Source: Thalassotalea euphylliae
Lineage (GTDB): Bacteria; Pseudomonadota; Gammaproteobacteria; Enterobacterales; Alteromonadaceae
NCBI RefSeq assembly: GCF_003390335.1
Contig: NZ_QUOU01000001.1
Coordinates: 3,100,001-3,164,000, forward strand
Direction of reading: 5' to 3'
Length of the DNA: 64,000 nucleotides
Both the position numbers and the translations under genes were made by a program. Every line of letters begins with the position of its first letter. Position 1 is the first letter of the stretch. Positions 7,575 to 16,039 of this stretch are shown piece by piece. The notes under the pieces are model-generated. The model saw only the letters and a list, made by a program, of their open reading frames with translations, was not told where the DNA came from and did no database searches.

Positions 7575-8801
7575 ATGAATAATATTTTTCGAACTACTGG
7601 CGTAGCGTTAGTAGTAATTCTTGCTGTGTTTTCAATTAACACAGTATTGGCTAATGAAAGTCAAAATAACACACAACACGATGAACATTCGCATGAACAT
7701 GAAAAGCCTATGAAAGAGGCTACTGATGAACATGACCATGCAGAGGGTGAAGAACATAAAACCGAGAGTCTCGTTAAAGAAGAGGAGCATGAAGAAGGGG
7801 TTTCTTTAAGTGCGGAAAAAATTGAATTAGCAGGCATTGAAGTTGATGCTGTTTTTCCAAAGAAATATCTAAATTCGGTCTACGCTCCCGGAGAAGTGAA
7901 AGCAAACGGTTATAAAAGCTATCTGGTATCACCCCGTACAGATTCAGTGGTGATTAATCGCCATGCGAGCTTAGGAGACCACGTAAAGTCTGGACAAAAA
8001 TTAGTTACCTTGTTCAGCGAAACGATGGCTCAAACTCAAGCAGATTTTTTAATAGCCTCTTCTGATTGGAAGCGAGCGAAAAAGCTAGGAAGTAACAACA
8101 TAAGCGAACGCACGCTTGTTGAAGCAGAAAACATCTATAAAGGTGTTTATGGAAAGTTAGTAGCATTTGGCTTAACAAAGCAGGCGATTGACAAAATAGC
8201 CCAACAAGATAGCGCTACTTTTGGGCAGTACGTGCTTATAGCTGAGCGGGACGGTGTTGTACTGCAAGATGACTTCATGCAAGGTCACCGCATTGAAGCG
8301 GGTGAAACCATCATGTTACTCGCCGATGAAAACGACCTTTGGGTAGAAGCAAATGTTCCCCCTAACAAAGAGATAAATTTAGCCTTAGGCAGTCCGGCCT
8401 TAATTGATTTAAACGGTATTAAATACCAAGCCAACGTCATTCAAGAAGCTCATACTATCGATCCCATTACACGAACCCGAACAGTAAGACTGTCGGTCAC
8501 TAATACTGGACATAAGCTTCATTCAGGTATGTTTGTGAAAGTCTATTTTCAGTTCCAATCGAACAGCGAAATCATTGCAGTACCAGAAGAAGCGTTGATT
8601 AGAAGCAGTGATGGTGATTGGACTGTGTTTATTGAAGACCACCCAAATGAATTTAAAGCAGTCGAAGTAACAAGAGGTCGATCTTTTGGCGAATACCGAG
8701 AAGTTTTCGGCCTTGAATCTGGAACAAAAGTCGTTACCCGTGGTGCTTTTTTTGTCGCCTCTGAGATAGCTAAGGGCGGCTTTGACCCGCACAATCATTA
8801 A
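7575..8801 (+). CDS. czcB: CzcB-like RND efflux periplasmic adaptor (membrane fusion protein)
   Basis: This 408-residue adaptor links an inner-membrane RND pump to an outer-membrane channel. It has a signal peptide (residues 1-26), a His/Glu-rich linker to about residue 70 that may bind metal, then barrel-sandwich and alpha-hairpin segments (about 95-220) and beta-barrel and membrane-proximal domains to the C-terminus. The N-terminal His-rich stretch and the partner at 8813 place it in the heavy-metal (CzcB/CusB) branch. It follows the CzcI-like gene and precedes czcA by 11 bases. No czcC outer-membrane factor is adjacent, so a channel encoded elsewhere would be needed. Confidence 0.93.
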   Translation: MNNIFRTTGVALVVILAVFSINTVLANESQNNTQHDEHSHEHEKPMKEATDEHDHAEGEEHKTESLVKEEEHEEGVSLSAEKIELAGIEVDAVFPKKYLNSVYAPGEVKANGYKSYLVSPRTDSVVINRHASLGDHVKSGQKLVTLFSETMAQTQADFLIASSDWKRAKKLGSNNISERTLVEAENIYKGVYGKLVAFGLTKQAIDKIAQQDSATFGQYVLIAERDGVVLQDDFMQGHRIEAGETIMLLADENDLWVEANVPPNKEINLALGSPALIDLNGIKYQANVIQEAHTIDPITRTRTVRLSVTNTGHKLHSGMFVKVYFQFQSNSEIIAVPEEALIRSSDGDWTVFIEDHPNEFKAVEVTRGRSFGEYREVFGLESGTKVVTRGAFFVASEIAKGGFDPHNH

Positions 8802-8812
8802 GGAGGCCAGTT

Positions 8813-11800
8813 ATGTTTAATCGAATTATTGATTGGTCTATTAATAATAGATTGCTCGTGCTGATCGCATTAGTTGCACTAATAGCAAGTGCTGTTATCA
8901 CCATACCTAAGTTGAATTTAGATGCTTTCCCAGACGTTACAAATGTACAAGTTGCTGTTAATACCGAAGCGCCAGGTTTAGCCGCAGAAGAAGTAGAGCA
9001 ACTTATCACATATCCAATTGAAGCTGTGATGTACGCATTACCGGATGTAGAACAAGTGCGTTCTATTTCAAAAACAGGTTTGTCGGGTGTTACTGTAGTC
9101 TTTAAAGAAGGTACGGATATATATTTTGCTAGGCAGTTGGTATTTGAACGCCTACAGGCTGCAAAGGAACTCATACCTGCTGGGGTTGGAACACCAGAGA
9201 TGGGGCCAAACACTTCCGGCTTAGGACAGGTGTTTCAATATTTGCTGATATCAGACGACACAAGTAAGTATGACTCAATGGCGCTTAGAAGTCTGAATGA
9301 CTGGATCATTAAACTGCTAATAATGCCTGTAGACGGTGTAACAGATGTGCTGTCATTCGGCGGTAACGTCCGTCAATATCAAGTTAATGTCGATCCTTCC
9401 AAATTATTATCCTACGAGTTAACCCAAGAGGATGTGGTATCAGCGCTTGAAAATAACAACGCCAATGTTGGTGGCTGGTACATGAATCGAGGCCAAGAAC
9501 AGCTTGTTATTCGCGGTACTGGTTGGTTCGAAAGTGGTGAAAAAGGTATTGAAAATATTCAGCAAGTGCCTGTAAAAATACTTAATGGTGTGGTTGTTAC
9601 TGTTTCGGATGTCGCCATCGTAGAGCTTGGTGCTGAGATCAGGCAAGGCGCTGTTACTATGACCCGCAAAACTGACAATGGCAACGTTGAGAACTTAGGT
9701 GAAGTGGTCTCTGGCATTGTATTAAAACGCATGGGGTCAAATACCAAAGCGACGATAGATGGTATTACTGCTAGATCAAAGCTTATCAATCAGGCATTAC
9801 CAGAAGGTGTGCGATTTGAGCCTTTTTATGACCAAGCTGACTTAATTGAAAAAGCCGTGGCAACCGTTGTTGAAGCCCTTACTTTGGCTTTTATTTTTAT
9901 CACTATTGTACTTGCTCTATTTTTAATGAATTTAAGAGCTACATTTCTAGTGCTAATCTCAATTCCAATTTCCATTGGTATTGCATTAATGGTGATGGCT
10001 TGGTTGGGTATTTCAGCCAACTTGATGTCGCTTGGCGGTATCGCAGTGGCTATTGGTATGTTAGTCGATGGTTCAGTTGTTATGGTTGAAAATATGTTTA
10101 AACATTTAAACCGCCCCGATCCGACGCATTTTGATAAAGCTCTGAAGCGCGTGCCAACAACCGATACCGATCCACATGATGTTGAAAGTGACAAAACGGG
10201 CGTTGATTTAAGACTAAAAGAAGCAGGAAAAGAGGTTGCTCGCCCTGTTTTTTTCGCTGCATCGATTATTCTCGTTGTTTTTACACCACTGTTTAGTTTC
10301 GAAGGTGTTGAAGCAAAGCTGTTTCAACCAATGGCTATTAGCATTATGTTAGCTGTGGTGTCAGCTATTGTCGTTGCTTTATTTATTGTTCCTGCACTTG
10401 CCACTTTTATGTTTAAGCGAGGGGTGAAAGAAAGGGAAAGTTTGCTCTTAAAACCCATCGATATTTTGTATCGAAAGTTATTGAAAATCGCATTAAAGCA
10501 AACCAAGTTTGTTGTTTTTGTGTCAATAGCTCTCGTCGCTTCAGCAGTGGCAATCATTCCACAAATTGGAACAGAATTCGTGCCAGAGTTAGAAGAAGGA
10601 ACGATTAACCTAAGAGTGACACTAGCCCCTTCTTCAAGCTTGGAAACAGCGCTATCTGTTGCTCCAATATTGGAAGAAAAATTGATGGCATTTCCTGAAG
10701 TGACTTACGCATTGAGTCGAATTGGCCGAGCAGAAATTGGCGGCGACCCAGAGCCTGTGAACAACATAGAAATTTACATTGGCCTTAAACCAGTTTCAGA
10801 ATGGACAAGCGCCTCTAATCGTTATGAGCTGCAAGATAAAATGGAACGCTCATTAGAGGAATTTCCTGGGCTGTTACTAAATTTCTCTCAGCCTATTGCC
10901 ACTCGTGTAGATGAGTTGTTATCGGGGGTTAAAGCACAGCTTGCCATTAAATTATTTGGCTCTGATTTACAGGTGCTAGCAAATAAAGGGCGAGAAATTG
11001 AAGCTGCGATTAAGTCAATTGAGGGTGCAAAGGACGTTGCACTTGAGCAGATTGCAGGTGAAGCACAACTTGTTATCGCTCCTAATAGGTTTGAGCTTTC
11101 TCGATATGGTTTATCAGTTGGTGATGTCATGGAAGTGGTTCAAGACGGTATTGGTGGCGTTGAAGCTGGACAAATTATCAATGGTAACGAACGTTATGAT
11201 ATTTACGTGCGCCTAGATGAGGAATTTAGAGCGAATAGTGAAGCAATAGCCGATATTAGAATGCAATCTCCTACAGGGGCTTGGGTGCGAATTGGTGATG
11301 TAGCTTCTGTGTCTTTTGAGTCAGGCCCTCCGCAGGTTAGACGAGATGATGTCCAGCGTAGGGTGGTTATTCAAGCTAACGTCCAAGGTCGTGACATGGG
11401 GAGTGTGGTTGAAGATATTCAAACAAAAATAACCTCTGATGTAGAATTGCCAGCAGGTTATTCAGTATCGATTGGTGGGCAATTCGAAAGTCAGCAGCGA
11501 GCGCAACAGCGCCTTTCTATTGTCGTACCCTTGTCATTGGCTCTGATAGCCTTGCTCCTTTATTTTGCATTCGGTTCAGTAGGACAAGCGATGCTGATCT
11601 TACTTAATGTTCCATTAGCTGTTATCGGCGGTGTATTTTCACTATACCTTTCGGGTCAGTACCTATCAGTTCCAAGCTCTGTTGGCTTTATTACCTTATT
11701 TGGCGTAGCGGTGCTTAATGGTGTAGTAATGGTGGAAAGCATTAACCAACGAATCAAAGATGGACTCGAAACCGCTGAGGCAATATTTGATGGTGCTACC

Positions 11801-12013
11801 TCAAGATTGCGCCCCGTGCTCATGACTGCTATTACTTCAGCGTTAGGTCTAATACCTATGTTAATGTCAAATGGGGTCGGCTCTGAAATTCAACGACCAC
11901 TTGCTAGCGTAATTGTTGGCGGCTTAGTTACAGCAACGCTACTTACGCTGTTTGTTGTACCAAGCCTATATCAGCTATTTTCTAAAGAAAAAATAAAAGA
12001 GTTAGCGTCATAA
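8813..12013 (+). CDS. czcA: CzcA-like heavy-metal RND efflux pump
   Basis: This is a 1066-residue inner-membrane RND transporter of the heavy-metal efflux branch, driven by proton import. It has the usual layout: TM1 at residues 14-32, a large periplasmic loop (DVTNVQVAVNTEAPG), TM2-6 around 340-540, a second periplasmic loop, and TM8-12 near 870-1050. The TM4 segment reads IGMLVDGSVVMVEN, the proton-relay/ion-selectivity region of HME pumps. A perfect AAGGAGG ribosome site precedes the ATG by six bases. Together with czcB it would export Zn/Co/Cd from the periplasm. A hairpin terminator follows at 12025. Confidence 0.95.
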   Translation: MFNRIIDWSINNRLLVLIALVALIASAVITIPKLNLDAFPDVTNVQVAVNTEAPGLAAEEVEQLITYPIEAVMYALPDVEQVRSISKTGLSGVTVVFKEGTDIYFARQLVFERLQAAKELIPAGVGTPEMGPNTSGLGQVFQYLLISDDTSKYDSMALRSLNDWIIKLLIMPVDGVTDVLSFGGNVRQYQVNVDPSKLLSYELTQEDVVSALENNNANVGGWYMNRGQEQLVIRGTGWFESGEKGIENIQQVPVKILNGVVVTVSDVAIVELGAEIRQGAVTMTRKTDNGNVENLGEVVSGIVLKRMGSNTKATIDGITARSKLINQALPEGVRFEPFYDQADLIEKAVATVVEALTLAFIFITIVLALFLMNLRATFLVLISIPISIGIALMVMAWLGISANLMSLGGIAVAIGMLVDGSVVMVENMFKHLNRPDPTHFDKALKRVPTTDTDPHDVESDKTGVDLRLKEAGKEVARPVFFAASIILVVFTPLFSFEGVEAKLFQPMAISIMLAVVSAIVVALFIVPALATFMFKRGVKERESLLLKPIDILYRKLLKIALKQTKFVVFVSIALVASAVAIIPQIGTEFVPELEEGTINLRVTLAPSSSLETALSVAPILEEKLMAFPEVTYALSRIGRAEIGGDPEPVNNIEIYIGLKPVSEWTSASNRYELQDKMERSLEEFPGLLLNFSQPIATRVDELLSGVKAQLAIKLFGSDLQVLANKGREIEAAIKSIEGAKDVALEQIAGEAQLVIAPNRFELSRYGLSVGDVMEVVQDGIGGVEAGQIINGNERYDIYVRLDEEFRANSEAIADIRMQSPTGAWVRIGDVASVSFESGPPQVRRDDVQRRVVIQANVQGRDMGSVVEDIQTKITSDVELPAGYSVSIGGQFESQQRAQQRLSIVVPLSLALIALLLYFAFGSVGQAMLILLNVPLAVIGGVFSLYLSGQYLSVPSSVGFITLFGVAVLNGVVMVESINQRIKDGLETAEAIFDGATSRLRPVLMTAITSALGLIPMLMSNGVGSEIQRPLASVIVGGLVTATLLTLFVVPSLYQLFSKEKIKELAS

Positions 12014-12024
12014 CAAGTCCATTT

Positions 12025-12052
12025 AGCCCCATACAATTTTTGTTTTGGGGCT
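12025..12052 (+). terminator. Hairpin terminator after czcA
   Basis: Arms AGCCCCA (12025-12031) and TGGGGCT (12046-12052) lie 12 bases after the czcA stop, with a T-rich loop. The T run after the stem is weak, so termination may be partial. Confidence 0.6.
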
Positions 12053-12351
12053 GTTCATACGATTCGTTCCCAAATTACAAAGTCACATGAAGGTCTGTTA
12101 ATGGCACAAAGCTGTCTTTCGGCTCTAACGCATTTCTGTCCAGAAATGTACTAGCGATAACTCAAATTGAGGCAGTAATGCGTTAGCGAAACGTCCGCTT
12201 TCTAGAATAGAACTACAAACACTGGTTGACTGCGACCATCTCATGTTCGTTCACAACTGTATTTACGGTGAAGTCCAAACCTATTTATTCAGATACGAGC
12301 TACCACAGTATTTGCTGTACTAGCTCATATCTATACCCTGACTCTTTTTGA
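12053..12351. other. Structured non-coding stretch between metal cargo and channel gene
   Basis: There is no coding region. A nested fold can be drawn: outer perfect arms CTAACGCATT (12125-12134) and AATGCGTTAG (12177-12186) enclose two inner hairpins, CATTTCTG/CAGAAATG (12131-12148, sharing bases with the outer arm) and CTCAA/TTGAG (12161-12171). A separate hairpin has 12-bp arms with one mismatch at 12291-12302 and 12321-12332, close to the end of the channel gene. The first structure resembles integron attC geometry but does not fit the strict R'/R'' consensus. Confidence 0.5.
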
Positions 12352-13158
12352 TCAAGAATTTGGAAAGTTACGTTTAATCAATTGTTTTAATTCGTGAATT
12401 TCTTTATGTAAATCTTCAATTGTTGGAGTATTTGAAGCCTCTTGTTTTTCTTGCCGCATTTTTGCGTGTTCGTCTTCCATTACATTAACAACAATGCCAA
12501 TCACCATATTTAAGAAAGCAAACGCAGTGAAGAAGATAAATGATAAATAGAATATCCATGACATTGGATATACTTCCATCGTTTCATATTGAATATCAGT
12601 CCAGTCCTCGAAAGTCATTATTCTGAAAAGAGTCAACATAGATATCGCAATATCACCCCATAATTTAGGATTAATTTCGTTAAATATAAAACTACCGATG
12701 GCCGCATATATGTAGAAAATAATAAACATTAATAATATGACATAGCCTAGTTGAGGTAGAGCTTTGATCAATGAGTTAATTAGAACTCTTAATTCGGGTA
12801 CTACCGATACCATCCTGAGAACTCTAAATACGCGAATTAATCTAGCGAGAAGAGCCATTTCACTATCATTAATAGGTATCAAACTGATTAAAACAACTAA
12901 CGTGTCGAATATGTTCCAGCCCTTTTTAAAAAAGTTACGTTTATCATCATCAGCGATAAATCGAACTGAAATCTCAAAGAGGAAGAATAATGTTATGAAT
13001 ATATCTAAAATATGAGTTACTGAAATCGCACTGTCGGGCAGTTGAAATGTTTTTGCCCCGATCTCTAGTGCTGATATAATAATTACGGCTACGACAGATA
13101 GCTCAAATGCTTTGTTATTCTTGAGCTTATTCAGCTTTATTTTTATGTTTTCGTACAT
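12352..13158 (-). CDS. Voltage-gated ion channel (BacNaV-like), complete, carried by the island
   Basis: This 268-residue six-TM ion-transport protein forms tetrameric channels. It has S1-S3 over residues 15-95, an S4 voltage sensor with repeated arginines (RLIRVFRVLR), a pore with the filter T-F-E-D-W-T-D (182-188), S6, and a C-terminal coiled coil (about 245-266), as in bacterial sodium channels. It is AT-rich along its whole length, unlike the chromosomal copy, so both halves appear to have come with the island. It aligns throughout with the interrupted chromosomal gene at 19379-19951. It probably supplies the function lost on integration. Ion selectivity is not certain from TFEDWTD. Confidence 0.9.
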   Translation of the reverse strand: MYENIKIKLNKLKNNKAFELSVVAVIIISALEIGAKTFQLPDSAISVTHILDIFITLFFLFEISVRFIADDDKRNFFKKGWNIFDTLVVLISLIPINDSEMALLARLIRVFRVLRMVSVVPELRVLINSLIKALPQLGYVILLMFIIFYIYAAIGSFIFNEINPKLWGDIAISMLTLFRIMTFEDWTDIQYETMEVYPMSWIFYLSFIFFTAFAFLNMVIGIVVNVMEDEHAKMRQEKQEASNTPTIEDLHKEIHELKQLIKRNFPNS

Positions 13159-13410
13159 TAAGTGTTCAACTTTTATCTAAGCTAGTAAATTTGGTTAAAT
13201 TATATAGAAGTAATGACCTATATTGGGCTAGCAATTATTTTTTTAAATGTTGACTCGAAATTTTCAATCACTTTTTTAAGTGGGAATTTATTAATCTTTA
13301 GTTCAAGAACATGTGATATGTTTGTCAACAGAATTTAATCTAAACACCTACAAAATATGAATTTTTAAGATTGATTTTCCTTTTATCTCGACGCATAAAC
13401 TAACCAATTC

Positions 13411-14028
13411 CTAATTTTTCCTGTTTAACTGGATAGTCATTTCTTGCAGTTGAGAGCGTAAATTAGCTATTGTTTGTTGAGCTTTTTCATAATCGATTTT
13501 CAGCTCTCTAAGCTTTTGCGCTGTCTCAATCTGGTTTTGAGCCACTTCCGAATGTAAAGCAGCTTGAAAATATTCAACTAAGTTCTTGTTTAACTCTTGC
13601 TCATACTTCAGTTCAAATTCACCTTTTTTAACTTCAAGCTCCTTTCTTGATAACCGTCGTCCTGAATTGCAAGTATTGCAACGTTGTTGCCAGATAGCGA
13701 TCAGCGTATCATTGTAGTGTTCAAGATATTTTTCGAAGGGCGTAATATCCATTCGATCTTTCCTGATATTTGACTTATCAACCCCTGCCATTTCAGCAAG
13801 TTTGGCAGGTTTAATTGTTCGTTCACCTATCTTCAAACTCTTTGGTTTTTCAGAGGCCATGATTGTATCTCTAGCCTCTATAAACCTAGCTGTAACTTTC
13901 TTGACTATCGCACTTTGTTTAGCCGTCAGCGCGTCCATCCAGGAGGTATCACCAGGGTAGTCAGGAAGCTCAGTATCTAATTGGGGTTCATCTTCCCTTT
14001 CCATAGAAAAGTCATTTAGATTAATCAT
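13411..14028 (-). CDS. SRAP-like recombination auxiliary protein of an SE element
   Basis: This 205-residue protein has an HTH-like segment at about residues 70-93 (KPAKLAEMAGVDKSNIRK), a Cys-x-x-Cys near 118-121 and a long coiled coil from about 128 to the end. It is the last gene of the four-gene minus-strand recombinase block and overlaps the second recombinase by 4 bases. Size, order and position fit srap of SEs, which helps circularisation; the assignment rests on context. It most likely binds DNA at or near the element ends. Confidence 0.65.
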   Translation of the reverse strand: MINLNDFSMEREDEPQLDTELPDYPGDTSWMDALTAKQSAIVKKVTARFIEARDTIMASEKPKSLKIGERTIKPAKLAEMAGVDKSNIRKDRMDITPFEKYLEHYNDTLIAIWQQRCNTCNSGRRLSRKELEVKKGEFELKYEQELNKNLVEYFQAALHSEVAQNQIETAQKLRELKIDYEKAQQTIANLRSQLQEMTIQLNRKN

Positions 14029-16031
14029 GTTCGCCTCATTTGCTTTAAGATTTTTTCGCCATTTCTGACCGCTGCTTCACTCACCTTGTGTGCTTTAGTT
14101 TTAAAAGGAAATTTTTCAAGAAAGTCTTTATGTGACAAAACAATGCGAATGATCTCTTCTTTGTGACTATTAGCACTGCTAACAGAATGAACACACCCTG
14201 AGCAAAGATCGAAACAACCATTTTCAATTTGCGGTAAGCCAGTATCCTTATCTAAGCATTTTGATAAAGACCGCGTTTCAGTTTGCACCATGCAGATGCC
14301 ATATTCATGGACGGTAATATCCACAATTTTTTCTTCAAACTCCGTCAATACTGCCTCCACTTCAGATGGTTCAATTACCATACAATCTTTGACCTTTCGC
14401 TGAATAGCCAAAGCCAAGCTTCCTGAAAATGAATCATTAACATCCAAAGCCATTCTCTCTATCAGTTCTCTGATGTAGCGTCGCTCAGCACCTTTCTTTA
14501 TCGACTCCCTATCTTTGCCACCGACATATTCTTTTGTGAATTTACTCTGATATGTATGCTTAAAGTGCTGCCTTATCGCTTCAAAAACACGGCCATCAAA
14601 ACGACGAATCGCAAATTCAGCGAACGTATGGCGAAACATATGGGGGTGAACTTTTTCACAAAGTTCTGCTAACTCCTCACCAAATTTATCAATTGCATCA
14701 TCATAATTAGCTTGAAGACTAGTTCTTAAGGTATTTTCACTTGCAACCCTTGCATTAGTGCCATTTGAGAATCTGGGTTGATGTGTCATCGAAAAAATAG
14801 GAAAGCGCTTCCCGTCAGGGCGATTTCGTTTAGGGGTGTAGGACATGTCACATATTACATCTGCCGCCTTAGCGACTAATCCACCCATACTCCTTAAAGC
14901 AGGTACACCATGATTGGTTTTAACTATGTCGCTCTTAAATGTCCAGACACCATCATTTTCCTGCTTATAATCGTCTGCAAAAAAGTTTTCCATCTCGCTT
15001 ATTCTTGCTCCTGTCAATGCCACAATTATCGTTAAACAAGCATTAAAGACTTTACGGTATATTTTTATGATCTCTTCCCAGGTGTACGGAAATGTATTGA
15101 CAGGCTTACCAGCCACCTCTTCAAGCGCTCGTTTTAAAGAGCTGTATTTAAGAATAAATTCTTTTTTTCTCTTCCTCTTTGTCTTTCTCTTTTCTCCAAT
15201 AGAAGATGTAAAATCTGGCGATGCACAATAATCATCATAAGAACTGGGTTTGTTATATCTGCCTGAATAAAACATGGTGTGGTGGGAAACACATAATTCG
15301 CTTTGTTGATGTTTGAAAAATGCTCTCAAAATACGACATTCATCACTTTCTATAACGTTAATTGCGTGCGCCAAATTAAACATATGTGCCGCGAATGGAA
15401 TTGAATTCCAACCTTCACCGTCTATCCATTTTGCAAAGCTAATTCCATCAGCTGCTAGATGCTCTTCAACAGTGTCCTGAATGAAGCTAGCAGGTAAAGA
15501 AGAGGCCAGCCCATCATGAACTAACCCCAATGCATAAAGTCGTTGAGATTTCCTCAACATGTCACATGCACTTTCAACAGGGCCTCTACCCACAATTTGT
15601 TTAGTAGCATTGTTTTTTTCTGCCATGCTACCTTCCGTGTAAAAAGCAATACGATTGAATAAAACATCAACGATAAATTCTCGACAGTGAGATTCAGTCC
15701 ACTGCCTCAATGGTGTATCAGGGTAATGAGACTCTTTCCATACAAAGAGCCTCATCAAATTAGAAGCATATGCCCTTATTGTATTCAGTTTACCTGTGAT
15801 TTCGCGTGTTACAGGGTCAACCCCACCGGACATCTCAATCCACAAAGCTTTTAAAAGACCGAAGTCTTCTTTTGATACCTTATGTCGTGCATCACTAAAG
15901 TCAATTTCATGAACTTCACTTTCTTCACTTGGACTTTTCGGATAAGAAAATAAATAAAATACATCTTGCGACTGGTCGTTTAATAGAGGGGTATCAGGGA
16001 CAACAGCTCTTTTTACATTTGTGTTAAACAT
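14025..16031 (-). CDS. Tyrosine recombinase, IntB-like, with C-terminal cysteine cluster
   Basis: This 668-residue recombinase has a catalytic domain in the middle. The signature residues are R343 (ALTGARISEME), H464-x-x-R467 (HPHMFRHTF), H492 and the nucleophile candidate Y502 (FTKEYVGG). The N-terminal 300 residues would bind the core site. About 160 residues follow the catalytic tyrosine, including a Cys cluster (CFDLCSGC) that looks like a zinc knuckle. It lies 8 bases after the non-catalytic partner gene and overlaps the small auxiliary gene. It matches intB of SEs by position and size. Confidence 0.8.
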   Translation of the reverse strand: MFNTNVKRAVVPDTPLLNDQSQDVFYLFSYPKSPSEESEVHEIDFSDARHKVSKEDFGLLKALWIEMSGGVDPVTREITGKLNTIRAYASNLMRLFVWKESHYPDTPLRQWTESHCREFIVDVLFNRIAFYTEGSMAEKNNATKQIVGRGPVESACDMLRKSQRLYALGLVHDGLASSLPASFIQDTVEEHLAADGISFAKWIDGEGWNSIPFAAHMFNLAHAINVIESDECRILRAFFKHQQSELCVSHHTMFYSGRYNKPSSYDDYCASPDFTSSIGEKRKTKRKRKKEFILKYSSLKRALEEVAGKPVNTFPYTWEEIIKIYRKVFNACLTIIVALTGARISEMENFFADDYKQENDGVWTFKSDIVKTNHGVPALRSMGGLVAKAADVICDMSYTPKRNRPDGKRFPIFSMTHQPRFSNGTNARVASENTLRTSLQANYDDAIDKFGEELAELCEKVHPHMFRHTFAEFAIRRFDGRVFEAIRQHFKHTYQSKFTKEYVGGKDRESIKKGAERRYIRELIERMALDVNDSFSGSLALAIQRKVKDCMVIEPSEVEAVLTEFEEKIVDITVHEYGICMVQTETRSLSKCLDKDTGLPQIENGCFDLCSGCVHSVSSANSHKEEIIRIVLSHKDFLEKFPFKTKAHKVSEAAVRNGEKILKQMRRT

Positions 16032-16039
16032 GCACCCTC

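Noticed and set aside
12125..12186. Genuine integron attC site downstream of czcA
   Set aside because: The arms do not meet the RYYYAAC/GTTRRRY consensus and no cassette gene ends in it; kept only as a structured region.
12352..12600. Idea that the 3' half of the cargo channel is the original host 3' end, joined to an element-borne 5' half
   Set aside because: Both halves are equally AT-rich and differ from the GC level of the host fragment, and the DNA at the filter codons differs at several bases, so the gene looks foreign as a whole.
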